Notes: generated by a model not told the origin, from the sequence alone. Positions 25,482-35,893 are shown, counted from the stretch's first letter. The stretch: DNA of 64,000 nucleotides from Acinetobacter sp. ANC 3813 (GCF_002135435.1 NZ_NEGK01000004.1:310001-374000); one strand, 5' to 3'. Made by a program: numbers and translations.

Positions 25482-27320
25482 TTATTTACCAGAACGGTTA
25501 CGTTTACGTTCATTTTCAGTCAACCAGCGTTTACGGATACGGATTGACTTCGGTGTTACTTCAACTAATTCATCATCTTCAATGAATTCAAGCGCTTGTT
25601 CAAGCGTGTATTCTACAGCAGGAACAAGAGTCAACGCTTCGTCAGTACCAGATGCACGTACGTTTGTTAACTGTTTCGCTTTAGTTGGGTTAACTGTCAT
25701 ATCGTCTGAACGAGAGTTAATACCAATGATCATACCTTCGTAAACTTCTAACTGAGGTTTAGCGAATAGACGGCCGCGGTCTTGAAGTGTGAACAATGCA
25801 TAGCCAAGGCAAGTACCTTGAACCATAGAGATCAACACACCGTTTTGACGCTTAGCAACAGTACCTTGTTTCATTGGACCGTAATGTGAGAAGCTTGAAG
25901 TCATGATCCCTGTACCAGAAGTCATGGTCAAGAATTCAGAACGGAAACCGATCAAGCCGCGTGAAGGAACAGTTGCTTCAATACGGATACGGCCTTTGCC
26001 GTCAACTTCCATATTGGTCATTTCGCCTTTACGGTGACCCATTTGTTCCATAACAGCGCCTTGGTGCTGTTCTTCAACGTCAAAAGTCACGTTTTCGTAC
26101 GGTTCTTGCTTTTCGCCGTCAACTTCTTTCAAGATTACTTGTGGACGTGATACGCCCATTTCGAAGCCTTCGCGGCGCATGTTTTCAATCAGAACTGAAA
26201 GGTGAAGTTCACCACGGCCAGATACTTTGAAACGGTCTGGACTGTCAGTATCTTCAACACGAAGCGCTACGTTGTGGATCAATTCGCGGTCTAGACGTTC
26301 ACGGATATTACGTGAAGTTACGAATTTACCTTCTTTACCAGCAAACGGTGAGTTGTTTACTTGGAAAGTCATCGTCACTGTAGGTTCGTCTACAGAAAGA
26401 GGAGGAAGCGCTTCAACTGCTTTCGGATCACAAATTGTGTCAGAAATATGCAATGCATCGATACCCGTTACGCAAACGATATCGCCTGCTTGAGCAGATT
26501 CAACATCAATACGTTCAAGACCGTGGTAACCCATGATTTTTAAGATACGGCCGTTACGTGTTTTGCCTTCTTTGTCGATCACAGTTACAGGTGTGTTCAA
26601 CTTAACAGAACCGCGCTGGATACGGCCTACACCGATTACACCTACGAAGCTGTTATAGTCAAGTGAAGACACTTGCATTTGGAATGGACCATCAACGTCA
26701 ACTGCTGGCGGTTCAACGATGTCTACGATTGTTTGGAACAATGGCGTCATATCGTCAGCAAGTTCTTCTGGAGAAGGACCAGCTACACCGCGAAGGCCTG
26801 AAGCGTAAACGATTGGGAAGTCTAACTGTTCGTCGGTACCGCCTAGGTTATCAAACAAGTCAAATACTTGGTCAATTACCCAATCAGGACGCGCACTTGG
26901 CTTGTCGACTTTGTTGATAATTACGATTGGCTTCAAACCGCGTGCGAACGCTTTTTGCGTTACGAAACGAGTTTGCGGCATTGGACCTTCTTGAGAATCG
27001 ACAAGAAGAAGTACGCAGTCAACCATAGACATTACACGTTCAACTTCGCCACCGAAGTCGGCGTGTCCCGGGGTGTCCACGATGTTGATGCGGTATTCTG
27101 TATCCGTGCGGGCATCTGTCCATTTGATTGCAGTGTTTTTTGCAAGAATGGTAATACCACGTTCGCTTTCAATCGCGCCCGAATCCATCACACGTTCGAT
27201 CTCGCCTGCGCGATCGCCAAGAGCACCTGATTGCTGTAAAAGTTTGTCTACAAGAGTAGTTTTACCATGGTCGACGTGCGCGATGATGGCAATGTTACGG
27301 AGAGTTTTAATATCTGACAT
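25482..27320 (-). CDS. typA: Ribosome-associated GTPase TypA/BipA
   Basis: 612-residue translational GTPase of the EF-G family. G1 is AHVDHGKTT (about 14-22), G3 [17 protein letters not shown] and G4 NKVDKP. The BipA-specific C-terminal domain follows, with [14 protein letters not shown] and [12 protein letters not shown]. It ends [10 protein letters not shown]. BipA helps assemble 50S subunits, mainly in cold or stress. Domains and length match E. coli BipA (607). A TATAAT -10 box lies about 35 bases upstream of the start. Confidence 0.95.
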   Translation of the reverse strand: MSDIKTLRNIAIIAHVDHGKTTLVDKLLQQSGALGDRAGEIERVMDSGAIESERGITILAKNTAIKWTDARTDTEYRINIVDTPGHADFGGEVERVMSMVDCVLLLVDSQEGPMPQTRFVTQKAFARGLKPIVIINKVDKPSARPDWVIDQVFDLFDNLGGTDEQLDFPIVYASGLRGVAGPSPEELADDMTPLFQTIVDIVEPPAVDVDGPFQMQVSSLDYNSFVGVIGVGRIQRGSVKLNTPVTVIDKEGKTRNGRILKIMGYHGLERIDVESAQAGDIVCVTGIDALHISDTICDPKAVEALPPLSVDEPTVTMTFQVNNSPFAGKEGKFVTSRNIRERLDRELIHNVALRVEDTDSPDRFKVSGRGELHLSVLIENMRREGFEMGVSRPQVILKEVDGEKQEPYENVTFDVEEQHQGAVMEQMGHRKGEMTNMEVDGKGRIRIEATVPSRGLIGFRSEFLTMTSGTGIMTSSFSHYGPMKQGTVAKRQNGVLISMVQGTCLGYALFTLQDRGRLFAKPQLEVYEGMIIGINSRSDDMTVNPTKAKQLTNVRASGTDEALTLVPAVEYTLEQALEFIEDDELVEVTPKSIRIRKRWLTENERKRNRSGK

Positions 27321-27352
27321 GTGAATTCGATACGCCTAAAGTTTGAGGGCAA

Positions 27353-27358
27353 ATTATA
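27353..27358 (-). promoter_or_regulatory. Predicted typA -10 box
   Basis: Minus strand reads TATAAT here, about 33 bases before the typA ATG. No good -35 hexamer is present at 17 bases, which suggests activator help or an extended contact. Confidence 0.45.
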
Positions 27359-27382
27359 CAGAAAAATCCTAAGTTTTTATAG

Positions 27383-27401
27383 TGACAGTTTATTGACAGT
27401 T
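27383..27401. repeat. Tandem 8-mers upstream of typA
   Basis: TGACAGTT occurs twice (27383-27390 and 27394-27401) with an 11-base period, one helical turn apart. It sits about 25-45 bases upstream of the -10 box, where an activator would bind. Confidence 0.4.
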
Positions 27402-28137
27402 ACAAGTTTTTTTCTAAGCAGCCAGCAAACCTCTTATTTTATTGTTATTTATACATATTTTTTTTAATTTTTAGATTAGCGGTCACGCTTCCGCTGGAAC
27501 GATTCTGCTAAAAAACAGCCGTTAAAGGCCTAATATCCAGTTTTTTCCATCAAATTCAGTTCTGATGTTTTAGCAGTAAACGAATCTAGATTTCGACAAA
27601 TCTGTGTGCTTTTTTTACATTAATTTTTTACTTAAACTTAAAAGCTGGCGCAACTAATCTAATGATCAATCAAACTTCGCCATTTACATGCTCTCGCCGC
27701 AGGATGCTTTGTCTGAAACTTCACATTTGCATTCAATAGCGGCGCTATCTGTACATGCTATTGAATTAATGCCGAAAAGAAGGGTTCGCTTTATTCACTC
27801 CAAAATACGGAAATATCATATTTTCTTAGAAACTACACACATCTCATTTGCACCGCACATTTCTATGCGTACTGTGCCTTACTATTCAAAAATAAAAAAA
27901 TGTGCATATATTGATTGATTTACCTGCATCCTCCATTAAGCTGAAAAAACTTTTTTATAATATATAAAACAATACAATATATAGATATTTCTTCTCAGGC
28001 CATCCTATTCGATCCAATATTTTCAGGTGAAATTTGACCTAGGGCAAACTCTTTTTCACGCTGTCCGGCGCTAATTAATTTTGTAAAGCTGTGTAATGCG
28101 ATTAGAATAGCGCCACCTTGCCTTACTTTGCCTTGAA
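27402..28137. other. Divergent non-coding region typA / NCS2 permease
   Basis: 736 bp, AT-rich. A 76-codon plus-strand frame at 27688-27918 has no ribosome site and no recognisable protein, so I do not call it. No RNA gene recognised. The length is unusual for two housekeeping genes, so an unseen small RNA is possible. Confidence 0.35.
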
Positions 28138-29508
28138 ATGTCAGATTCAAATCAAACTCCCACCCAAAATGACCAGCTCGATCTTGTTTATGGACTGAAT
28201 GACCGTCCAAAACCGCTTGTTGCTTTCCTTGCCGCATTCCAGCACCTTTTAGCCATCATCGTTCCAATTGTGACCCCTGGCTTATTGATCTGTTTAGCAT
28301 TAGGCGTATCGAAAGAAGATACGAACATGATTCTATCCATGTCTTTAGTTATTTCAGGTATCGCAACCTTTTTACAATGCAAAAAGGTCGGCCCATTCGG
28401 CGCAGGCCTGCTGATTGTTCAAGGCACCAGCTTTAACTTTATTGGCCCAATTATTGGTATTGGTTCTGCAATGGTCGCTGCAGGCACACCTGTTGAATCC
28501 GTCATGGCGGCAATTTTCGGTGTTGTCATTGCCGGTTCATTTATTGAAATGGGTGTTTCACGCATTCTGCCGTGGATTAAAAAACTGATTACCCCTTTAG
28601 TGACAGGCATTGTTGTGCTGTTAATTGGCTTAACGCTGATTAAAGAAGGCCTGATCAGCATGGGCGGCGGTTATCAAGCTATGGGCGATAAAACCTTTGC
28701 CAATGCTGACAACCTCATTATGTCATGCACCGTTTTAGCATTAATTATTCTCTTAAACCGTGTGCGCATTACTTGGGTTAAAAGCTCAGCGATTCTCATC
28801 GCGCTTGTTGTAGGCTATGCCCTTGCCGGCTTTATGGGACACTTAAATTTCTCTGGCTTGAGCGATGCGCCGCTGGTGCAAATTCCAACCCCTATGCATT
28901 TTGGCTTGGACTTCTCTTGGAGCCTGTTCATCCCAATGGCGTTCATTTATCTTGTGACTTCTTTGGAAGCGATTGGCGATATTACTGCCACGTCTAAACT
29001 GTCAAATCAGCCTGTAGACGGCCCTGAGTGGATGAAGCGCATTAAAGGCGGCGTATTGGTGAATGGCGCAAACTCTTTGCTTGCAGGTTTATTCAATACG
29101 TTCCCAAGCTCCGTGTTTGCACAAAACAATGGCGTGATTCAATTAACCGGTGTCGCAAGCCGCTATGTCGGTATTTGGATTGCTGCGCTTTTGGTGATTC
29201 TAGGCCTATTGCCTGCCGTCGCGGGTGTCATTCAAGCTGTACCCCAAGCAGTTCTTGGCGGTGCTGTTATGGTGATGTTTGGCGCTGTAGCGGCTTCTGG
29301 CATTAACATCTTATCTGGCATTCATTTAGACCGCCGTGCGCTGCTGATTATTGCGATTTCATTAGCCTTGGGCTTGGGTGTTGCACAAGTGCCGCAAATC
29401 CTTGAGCATCTGCCTGAACTGTTCCGCAACATTTTCAGTTCTGGTGTAGCAACTGGCGGTATCGCAGCTCTATTATTAAATATCATCCTGCCTGAAACGA
29501 AAAAATAA
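28138..29508 (+). CDS. NCS2-family nucleobase:cation symporter (xanthine/uracil permease)
   Basis: 456 residues with about 14 hydrophobic segments. It carries the NCS2 signatures QNNGVIQLTGVASR in helix 10 (the QNxGxxxxT motif) and ITATSKLSNQP after the SLEAIGD segment with the conserved Glu. The N-terminal FLAAFQHLLAI holds the substrate-proximal His. Closest in layout to XanP/XanQ and UacT; the exact purine or pyrimidine is open. No clear Shine-Dalgarno precedes ATG 28138 (CCTTGAA), and no downstream Met is plausible. Confidence 0.88.
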   Translation: MSDSNQTPTQNDQLDLVYGLNDRPKPLVAFLAAFQHLLAIIVPIVTPGLLICLALGVSKEDTNMILSMSLVISGIATFLQCKKVGPFGAGLLIVQGTSFNFIGPIIGIGSAMVAAGTPVESVMAAIFGVVIAGSFIEMGVSRILPWIKKLITPLVTGIVVLLIGLTLIKEGLISMGGGYQAMGDKTFANADNLIMSCTVLALIILLNRVRITWVKSSAILIALVVGYALAGFMGHLNFSGLSDAPLVQIPTPMHFGLDFSWSLFIPMAFIYLVTSLEAIGDITATSKLSNQPVDGPEWMKRIKGGVLVNGANSLLAGLFNTFPSSVFAQNNGVIQLTGVASRYVGIWIAALLVILGLLPAVAGVIQAVPQAVLGGAVMVMFGAVAASGINILSGIHLDRRALLIIAISLALGLGVAQVPQILEHLPELFRNIFSSGVATGGIAALLLNIILPETKK

Positions 29509-29529
29509 TTTCATTTCAGCCTGTACGGT

Positions 29530-29557
29530 GCCCAGCGTTGTCTGGGCTTCGTTTTTA
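29530..29557 (+). terminator. Terminator or attenuator between NCS2 gene and rsmC
   Basis: GCCCAG-CGTTGT-CTGGGC then TTCGTTTTT. Terminates the permease mRNA; rsmC starts only 18 bases on, so some read-through would be expected. Confidence 0.65.
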
Positions 29558-29574
29558 CTTAGGAGTAGTAAATT

Positions 29575-30600
29575 ATGGATCCTAGAAGTGAAGTTATTCT
29601 TCGGCAGCAGGATTTTCTAAACGGTTCAGTGCTTTTCATTAATGCGCCTTGTGATGATCTTCAAGCGCAAATGTCTGCACAGGTCAATGCACAGTTTTGG
29701 ACGTGGAATTATAACGAATACCTGTATCTGCAAAACCAAAAATCACAGGTTCATTTTGGCATTGATGTGCCGGAAACTGACTTTGAGCAGGCGGTCATTT
29801 TTGTTCCAAAATCAAAGGAACTGCTGAACTATGTTTTGCATAACGTTCTCAGCCGCTTAAAAGCAGGCTCTTCTGTTTTTTTAGTCGGCGAGAAAAAAGG
29901 CGGTGTAGAGCGTGCGGCCAAACAGCTGCAGCCCTATGGCAGCGCGATTAAACTCGACAGCGCGCGCCATTGCCAAATGTGGCAGCTGACCAGCAATACG
30001 TCTCCAGAACAAAGACCTGTTTCAAGCTGGATTCAAGAATATACAGTGAATACGCCAAATGGCGAGTTAAGCATCTGCGCGCTGCCGGGTGTATTCAGTC
30101 AAAATAAATTAGATGTTGGTACTGCAGTGTTGCTGCCTTATCTTTCACAAGTGACCTCAGGCAAGATTGCTGATTTTGGCTGCGGTGCAGGTGTCATTAG
30201 CGCTTATTTGGCTAAGCTGAATCCCAAAAACCGTATTTTTGCTCTAGATGTCGATGCCTTTGCTTTGGCCTCTACAAAATTCACTTTCGAGAAAAATAAT
30301 CTTTTACCAGAACAGCTTGAGATTAAAGCAGTCAGCGGCATTGAAGATGCGCCGCTTTTCTTGCATGCCATAGTCAGCAATCCCCCATTCCATCAAGGCA
30401 TACATACCGATTACAATGCCAGTGAAAATTTATGCAAGACCTCACGCCGTCATTTAAAATCTGGCGGTGAACTATGGATTGTTGCGAACCGTTTTTTAAA
30501 TTATCCCGTATTAATTGAGCAAAGTTTTGGTCGGTACACAACAAAAACTGATCAGCAAGGCTTCAAAGTGCTCTTCGCCAGCACTCAAAAAAAATCTTAA
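29575..30600 (+). CDS. rsmC: 16S rRNA (guanine-1207-N2) methyltransferase
   Basis: 341 residues, two-domain RsmC layout. The N-terminal half ([20 protein letters not shown]) is the degenerate methyltransferase domain. The C-terminal half has [17 protein letters not shown], the SAM loop [15 protein letters not shown] and the catalytic NPPFHQG, which positions the target guanine. It methylates G1207 of 16S rRNA in the 30S subunit. AGGAG is placed nine bases before the ATG. lysP follows after only nine bases. Confidence 0.93.
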   Translation: MDPRSEVILRQQDFLNGSVLFINAPCDDLQAQMSAQVNAQFWTWNYNEYLYLQNQKSQVHFGIDVPETDFEQAVIFVPKSKELLNYVLHNVLSRLKAGSSVFLVGEKKGGVERAAKQLQPYGSAIKLDSARHCQMWQLTSNTSPEQRPVSSWIQEYTVNTPNGELSICALPGVFSQNKLDVGTAVLLPYLSQVTSGKIADFGCGAGVISAYLAKLNPKNRIFALDVDAFALASTKFTFEKNNLLPEQLEIKAVSGIEDAPLFLHAIVSNPPFHQGIHTDYNASENLCKTSRRHLKSGGELWIVANRFLNYPVLIEQSFGRYTTKTDQQGFKVLFASTQKKS

Positions 30601-30609
30601 GGAACAACG

Positions 30610-32076
30610 ATGAGCGAAACCACTCAACCGGAGCACTTGCAGCGTAAGCTCGGTGCCCGCCATCTGAATATGATCGCAATCGGCGGTTCTATCGGTACAG
30701 GCCTCTTTTTGGCTTCAGGCGCAACGATTGCCAATGCAGGCCCTGGCGGCGCGTTATTGGCCTATTGCTTGATTGGCGTGATGATTTACTTCCTCATGAC
30801 CAGCCTTGGTGAACTTGCAACACACAACCCGACTTCGGGCGCATTCTTCACCTACGGCACCAAGTATGTCGAAGGCGGATTCGGTTTTGCGCTGGGCTGG
30901 AACTACTGGTACAACTGGGCCATTACCGTTGCTTTTGAATTGGTTGCTGTACAGTTCATTATGAAGTTCTGGTTCCCAGACATTCCCGGCTTCTACTGGA
31001 GCGCGATCTTCCTTGCTGTCGTATTCGGCATCAATGCCTTAACCGTAAAAGGTTTTGGTGAAAGCGAATTCCTCTTCTCTCTCGTCAAAGTTTTGGCCAT
31101 CATCATCTTCATTGTGATTGGTATCTTTATGATTTTCAAAATCATGATGACACCCGGTACCGAAGTTTTTGCGAACTGGAGCAAAGGCGAAGCGCCATTT
31201 GTTGGCGGTTTATCTGCACTAATTGGTGTAGCGATGATTGCCGGATTCTCCTTTCAGGGGACTGAAATGGTCGGTGTGGCGGCTGGTGAATCGAAAGATC
31301 CGCAAAAAACCATCCCTATCGCGATTAAACAGATTTTCTGGCGCATTCTTTTATTCTACGTGGTCTGTATTTTCATTATCGGCACATTGATTGCGTATGA
31401 TGATCCGCGTCTCTTGCAAGCGGCATCCAGCGAAAATATCACGCTTTCTCCATTTACACTCTTGTATGAAAAAGCAGGTTTCGCCTTTGCTGCAGGTGTG
31501 ATGAATGCCGTAATTTTGACTGCGATTTTATCTGCAGGCAACTCAGGCATGTATTCATCTACACGGATGCTGTTTGATATGGCCAAAAACGGCAGCGCGC
31601 CGAAAGCCTTCGCTAAACTTGATGGCCGCGGTGTACCAATGAATGCCCTGTATGCCACTACAGCCATTGCAGCGCTATGCTTCTTGACTACATTTATTGG
31701 TGAAGAACAAGTCTTTAACTGGCTGCTGAATATGTCAGGCATGTGCGGCTTTATCGTCTGGCTCGGTATTGCTGTGTCTCACTACCGTTTCCGCAAAGGC
31801 TATATCGCTCAAGGCAATAAATTGGAAGATCTTGCTTACCGTGCTAAATTCTTTCCTTTCGCGCCTTGGTTCGCCTTCATCCTGTGCGCCATTGTTGTGC
31901 TGGGACAGAACTATCAAGCAGTGCTTGCAGGCGATGTATTGGCGGTTGTATCAACCTACATCGGCATTTTCTTATTCCTGGTCATTTGGCTGGGCTATAA
32001 ATGGAAATTCAAAACCAAATTGGTGCCTTACCAAGAGATGGATGTCCGCCCAATGAATGTAGACCGTGAACAATAA
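30610..32076 (+). CDS. lysP: Lysine-specific permease LysP
   Basis: 488 residues (E. coli LysP 489), 12 hydrophobic helices of the APC superfamily AAT group. Long blocks match LysP from memory: ARHLNMIAIGGSIGTGLFLA, GFALGWNYWYNW, IGVAMIAGFSFQGTE and NAVILTAILSAGNSGMYSST. The tail FFPFAPWFAFILC also matches. It imports lysine with protons. It is packed nine bases behind rsmC and most likely shares its transcript. Confidence 0.88.
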   Translation: MSETTQPEHLQRKLGARHLNMIAIGGSIGTGLFLASGATIANAGPGGALLAYCLIGVMIYFLMTSLGELATHNPTSGAFFTYGTKYVEGGFGFALGWNYWYNWAITVAFELVAVQFIMKFWFPDIPGFYWSAIFLAVVFGINALTVKGFGESEFLFSLVKVLAIIIFIVIGIFMIFKIMMTPGTEVFANWSKGEAPFVGGLSALIGVAMIAGFSFQGTEMVGVAAGESKDPQKTIPIAIKQIFWRILLFYVVCIFIIGTLIAYDDPRLLQAASSENITLSPFTLLYEKAGFAFAAGVMNAVILTAILSAGNSGMYSSTRMLFDMAKNGSAPKAFAKLDGRGVPMNALYATTAIAALCFLTTFIGEEQVFNWLLNMSGMCGFIVWLGIAVSHYRFRKGYIAQGNKLEDLAYRAKFFPFAPWFAFILCAIVVLGQNYQAVLAGDVLAVVSTYIGIFLFLVIWLGYKWKFKTKLVPYQEMDVRPMNVDREQ

Positions 32077-32112
32077 TCTTTAACAGCAATTTTGATTGCT
32101 GCTTAGTACTTA

Positions 32113-32139
32113 AAAAACAGCCTTTGGGCTGTTTTTTTT
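32113..32139 (+). terminator. rsmC-lysP terminator
   Basis: AAAACAGCC-TTT-GGGCTGTTTT then a long T run, 37 bases past the lysP stop. Confidence 0.85.
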
Positions 32140-32210
32140 AACTTTCTAAAACGATAAGACAGCCCTGCTATTCGGTAAATATTTTTAGCCATTCTTTATC
32201 TTTATTGTTT

Positions 32211-32387
32211 TCATTTATCTTTTGCCTCATTCCAAGTTTCAATTAGCTTTAGCATATTCAAAACACGCTCAGCTTTATACGCGCGCTCCGCTCTAATCAA
32301 TGTAGTTTCAAAGCAAGACCACAGCGAATGCAAATGTGCTGCCTCAGCCTTGCAGAAGGCTATTTCAAGCAAAATGCACAGCGTCAC
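32211..32387 (-). pseudogene. Possible small ORF or gene remnant, 58 codons
   Basis: From GTG 32387 the minus strand is open to TGA at 32211 and reads like coding sequence, with a charged helix KAEAAHLHSLWSCFETTLIR and ending KLIETWNEAKDK. The frame upstream hits a stop four codons before the GTG. There is no ATG, and the ribosome site (AAAAGG) abuts the GTG. I cannot tell a tiny gene from the 3' scrap of a lost one. It fills the otherwise empty 408-bp gap between lysP and ompA. Confidence 0.3.
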
Positions 32388-32500
32388 CTTTTCAACAGTC
32401 TAAGTATTCCCCCCAATAAATCTATCAAAGGTGTTGGTAGATATGGGCACTGCTTAATACGAATATGCACTCTGGGTACAATATTTAAAATACAGACATA

Positions 32501-32528
32501 AAAAAAGCAGCCTTTCGGCTGCTTTTTT
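32501..32528 (-). terminator. ompA terminator
   Basis: AAAAAAGCAGCC-TTTC-GGCTGCTTTTTT; strong stem 20 bases past the ompA stop. Confidence 0.9.
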
Positions 32529-32547
32529 ACATCAGTTCAATAATAAA

Positions 32548-33606
32548 TTATTGAGCTGCTGCTTGACCTTCAACAACTACTGTACGGCTGCCAGAGATAG
32601 TCGCGAATACACGACGGTTCATAGCACGGCCTTCTTTAGTGTTGTTGTCAGCAATCGGTTGATCCCAAGCGAAACCTTGAGTAGACAAACGAGCTGGATC
32701 AACATTGTATTCATTTACAAGTGAAGATTTAACAGAGTTAGCACGAGCCAATGATAAACGTTCGTTCAATGCACGTGGACCAGTGTTGTCTGTGTGACCT
32801 TCGATGCGAGCAGTAGCGTTTGGATATTCAACTAACTTCTCAGCAACTTTAGCAATTTCTGGCTTGTATTGATCTTTGATGTTTGATTTGTTTGTATCAA
32901 AGAACACGCGAAGTTCCATGTTAAGGTCTTCAGTCAACTCTTGTGGAGCTGGAGCTACAGGAGCTGGAGCTACAGGAGCAACTTCAACTACAGGAGCAGC
33001 TGGCTTCAAGTGACCGCCAAGAACTACGTTAAGACCAGCAAGCGCTGTGTAGTTCCAGAAATCTTCGTCGATGTTGTAAGTAGCACGAGCTTCAGTACGT
33101 AGAGATAAAGCATCGTTTAAGCGCCAGAAAGCACCAAGACCTGCGTTACCCAAAGTACCTTCTTCTTTGTAGCCACGTGGAGCTGCACCAGCAACATCAC
33201 GGCCTGCAAGAGAATCTAGGTCATATTTGTAGTGACCAGCACCTAACAATACGTAAGGCTTGATTTTGCTGTCGTAGTTTTTAGTGATCAAATCAGAAGT
33301 AGCATAGAAGTTACCGTTGATTTGAGTTTGTTTGTATTCGCCTTGGTTTGCGTCTGAATCACCTTTAACTTGGTTGTATTCAGCTTCGAAACCTAACCAT
33401 GGAGTCAATTCAACACCAAGCGCTGCACCAACGAATAAATCGTCTTGAAGCTCTTGACCGCCATCAGTCAAGTTGCCGCGGCTGTTGTTGTGCTCAGAAT
33501 CTTGGAAAGTGTAACCAACCATTAATGGAGTAACAGTTACGCCAGCGTTTGCAGCTGCAAGAGGAGCAGCTACCAGCATTGCTAAAGCAATACGACTCAT
33601 TTTCAT
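32548..33606 (-). CDS. ompA: Outer membrane protein OmpA (Omp38-like)
   Basis: 352 residues with a 21-residue signal peptide (ending AAANA). The N-terminal eight-stranded barrel runs to about residue 200 ([20 protein letters not shown]). A Pro/Ala/Val linker ([14 protein letters not shown]) follows, then the peptidoglycan-binding OmpA domain with [20 protein letters not shown] and [12 protein letters not shown]. The Asp and Arg that grip diaminopimelate are in TDNTG and LSLAR. It anchors the outer membrane to the wall, forms a slow pore, and in A. baumannii is a virulence factor. GGAGG lies eight bases before ATG 33606. The leader is about 100 bases and contains two GC hairpins. Confidence 0.96.
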   Translation of the reverse strand: MKMSRIALAMLVAAPLAAANAGVTVTPLMVGYTFQDSEHNNSRGNLTDGGQELQDDLFVGAALGVELTPWLGFEAEYNQVKGDSDANQGEYKQTQINGNFYATSDLITKNYDSKIKPYVLLGAGHYKYDLDSLAGRDVAGAAPRGYKEEGTLGNAGLGAFWRLNDALSLRTEARATYNIDEDFWNYTALAGLNVVLGGHLKPAAPVVEVAPVAPAPVAPAPQELTEDLNMELRVFFDTNKSNIKDQYKPEIAKVAEKLVEYPNATARIEGHTDNTGPRALNERLSLARANSVKSSLVNEYNVDPARLSTQGFAWDQPIADNNTKEGRAMNRRVFATISGSRTVVVEGQAAAQ

Positions 33607-33716
33607 GGATTTATCCTCCAGAGATAAAAATTGTTGTTCAAGCTTAAGCCTAAATTTGGCTATCCTGAGATAGGCTTTCTAATACCCCAGTTTTTTTTTT
33701 AAGCTATTCACGCTGA

Positions 33717-33745
33717 ATCATACAAACACTTTTTTATTTTTCCAA
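33717..33745 (-). promoter_or_regulatory. Predicted ompA promoter
   Basis: Minus strand TTGGAA (33740-33745), 17-base AT-rich spacer, TATGAT (33717-33722): a strong sigma-70 layout. Start would be about 33709, giving a leader of about 103 bases. Confidence 0.7.
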
Positions 33746-33748
33746 GTG

Positions 33749-33767
33749 CTTGATTAATCTAATCAAG
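33749..33767. promoter_or_regulatory. Palindrome upstream of the ompA -35
   Basis: CTTGATTA-ATC-TAATCAAG is a perfect 8-base dyad ending four bases from the -35 box, at about -40 to -58. The position fits a class-I/II activator or an upstream repressor. Confidence 0.5.
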
Positions 33768-33981
33768 TAAATTATTGACAAAATTACTTACAATTTCCGT
33801 TGTAATTCGGTAATTTTTTACTCAATTTATTTTTGTGAATGGCCTATTGTCACTTGCCTTTATTTTAGCAGTTTTCTCAAAATTTGAGTAATAAAATTAA
33901 CTGCTTCACATCATAAAGCATAAAAACTATTTACTAATACCATAATTTTTATAAAAAAATATATAACAATAGGTTTCGACT

Positions 33982-34503
33982 ATGTTTTTTCCAACTAAAA
34001 ATGGCTTCACACTATTTGAACTTTTGGTCAGCATTGCCATCTTTGCAATTATCGCAGCAATCGCTATGCCCTATTTTCAGCAGCAAATGGCTCAGCAAGA
34101 AATTAAAACAACCATAGCAAAACTCATCAATGCCAATCAGGCCTCTAAAAATTTAGCGCTGCTGCACCATACCAATATTGTCATTTGCCCCAGTAAACTT
34201 CTTACACAATGTGAACCTGCACAGTGGAACAGCGGATTTATTGTCTTCACGGATTTTAATAAGAACCGTACGCTAGATGAAGATGAGAAGATCCTGCATA
34301 GCGAAGCATTAGATTTACAATATGGCACGCTCAATTGGAAAGGCACACTCAATATCCCCAGTATTACTTTTCTTGCGATCTCAGGTCTGCCAAACGGTTC
34401 AAATGGCGGGTTTTACTATTGTTCTACTACAGGACTGCCGCATCAGAAGCTCAATCTCAGCCGTATGGGGCATACCCGTCTAGAAAATATCAGCAGCTGT
34501 TAG
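33982..34503 (+). CDS. Type IV pseudopilin, FimT/GspH family
   Basis: 173 residues opening MFFPTKNGFTLFELLVSIAI. The prepilin peptidase site is G-FTLFE, with Glu5 of the mature protein, followed by the usual hydrophobic helix. FimT/GspH C-terminal features are LALLHHTNIVICPS, SGFIVFTDFNKNRTLDEDE and SGLPNGSNGGFYYC. Minor pilins of this class prime pilus assembly or bind DNA during competence. It stands alone, away from the fimU-pilVWXY cluster. CTATG has no strong ribosome site. The end SSC leaves a C-terminal Cys that may pair with the Cys in FYYC. Confidence 0.85.
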   Translation: MFFPTKNGFTLFELLVSIAIFAIIAAIAMPYFQQQMAQQEIKTTIAKLINANQASKNLALLHHTNIVICPSKLLTQCEPAQWNSGFIVFTDFNKNRTLDEDEKILHSEALDLQYGTLNWKGTLNIPSITFLAISGLPNGSNGGFYYCSTTGLPHQKLNLSRMGHTRLENISSC

Positions 34504-34613
34504 AACTCCTGAGTCTTCAACAATTCCTCAGCAACGCTTTATTCCCGAGCTTTTTTCAATATACTGCTCGGGCGAGGATATTTTTTAATTAAAAAAATTG
34601 TGGAGAAAGGACA

Positions 34614-35789
34614 ATGACCGACATCGTAATTGTAAATGGCGCACGTACCGCAATGGGCGGATTCCAAGGCAGTCTTGCAGGCTTAACCGCGCCTGAGCTT
34701 GGCGCAGCAGCGATTAAAGAAGCGATTTCACGCTCAGGCTTGCAGCCAGCCGATGTCGAAGAAGTGATTATGGGCTGCGTGCTGCCAGCCGGTTTAAAGC
34801 AAGGCCCAGCCCGCCAAGCAATGCGTCAGGCTGGCCTTCCTGATTCGACAGGCGCCGTCACTATTAACAAGCTTTGCGGTTCAGGCATGAAAGCCGTGAT
34901 GCAAGCAGCAGATATGATTAAAGCGGGTTCTGCGCAGATCGCAGTTGCGGGCGGCATGGAGTCTATGACCAATGCGCCTTATGTACTGACTAAAGCGCGT
35001 GCTGGCTACCGTATGGGCCATGGCGACGTCAAAGACCACATGTTCTTGGATGGCCTTGAAGACGCAGAAACTGGCCGCCTGATGGGTTCTTTTGCACAAG
35101 ATATGGCAATTGCTAAAGGCTATACCCGTGAACAAATGGACAACTTTGCAATCCGCTCTTTAAAACGCGCGCAAACTGCAATTACTGAAGGCTATTTTGC
35201 TGATGAAATTGTGCCCGTCACTGTTTCAAGCCGTAAAGGCAATGTGATTGTTGATAAAGATGAACAGCCGTTTAATGCCAACATCGACAAAATTCCAACT
35301 TTACGCCCTGCATTTGCCAAAGACGGTACGATTACCGCAGCCAACGCCAGCTCGATTTCTGATGGCGCATCTGCATTGGTTTTAACTTCTGCCGAAAATG
35401 CTGCAGCCAAAGGTTTAGCGCCTTTAGCGAAAATTGTGGCTTATGCATCAAACTCTCAGCATCCGTCAGAATTTACCATTGCTCCAGTGGGCGCGATTCA
35501 AAAAGTGTTAAATCAAACTGGCTGGGCTGCTTCCGATGTTGATCTTTGGGAAATCAATGAAGCTTTTGCCATGGTGACTATGTGCCCAATGGATGAGTTC
35601 AAATTGGATGCTGAAAAAGTCAATATCAATGGCGGCGCATGTGCATTAGGTCACCCAGTAGGTTCTACAGGTTCGCGTATTATTTTGACACTGATTCACG
35701 CGCTTAAACGCACTGGCGGCAAGCGCGGCATTGCAGCGCTCTGTATTGGCGGCGGTGAAGCTACTGCTGTAGCAATTGAAGTGCTTTAA
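34614..35789 (+). CDS. Acetyl-CoA C-acetyltransferase (thiolase)
   Basis: 391 residues, AtoB/PhaA-type biosynthetic or degradative thiolase. The acyl-Cys is in NKLCGSGMKAV, His in NGGACALGHPVGSTG and the second Cys in ALCIGGGEATA. The Met-rich adenine loop (KAGSAQIAVAGGMESMTNAP) is also present. It joins or splits acetoacetyl-CoA. GGAGAAAGG precedes the ATG. Monocistronic, with its own terminator. A second thiolase lies at 43138. Confidence 0.92.
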   Translation: MTDIVIVNGARTAMGGFQGSLAGLTAPELGAAAIKEAISRSGLQPADVEEVIMGCVLPAGLKQGPARQAMRQAGLPDSTGAVTINKLCGSGMKAVMQAADMIKAGSAQIAVAGGMESMTNAPYVLTKARAGYRMGHGDVKDHMFLDGLEDAETGRLMGSFAQDMAIAKGYTREQMDNFAIRSLKRAQTAITEGYFADEIVPVTVSSRKGNVIVDKDEQPFNANIDKIPTLRPAFAKDGTITAANASSISDGASALVLTSAENAAAKGLAPLAKIVAYASNSQHPSEFTIAPVGAIQKVLNQTGWAASDVDLWEINEAFAMVTMCPMDEFKLDAEKVNINGGACALGHPVGSTGSRIILTLIHALKRTGGKRGIAALCIGGGEATAVAIEVL

Positions 35790-35864
35790 TGCTTTATAGC
35801 CTTCCTGAGTAAAGGCAGATTTAGGGGGATTTTTTACCCCCTTCTTATCAAAAAAAAGCATATT

Positions 35865-35893
35865 AAAATCCTCCTCATCGGGAGGATTTTTTT
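35865..35893 (+). terminator. Thiolase gene terminator
   Basis: AAATCCTCC-TCATC-GGGAGGATTT then TTTT. A further hairpin GGGGGA-TTTTT-ACCCCC lies just upstream at about 35824-35841. Confidence 0.85.

Noticed and set aside
27688..27918. 76-codon plus-strand frame in the typA/NCS2 gap
   Set aside because: No ribosome site, no hydrophobic or domain pattern, His/Ile-rich low-complexity look.
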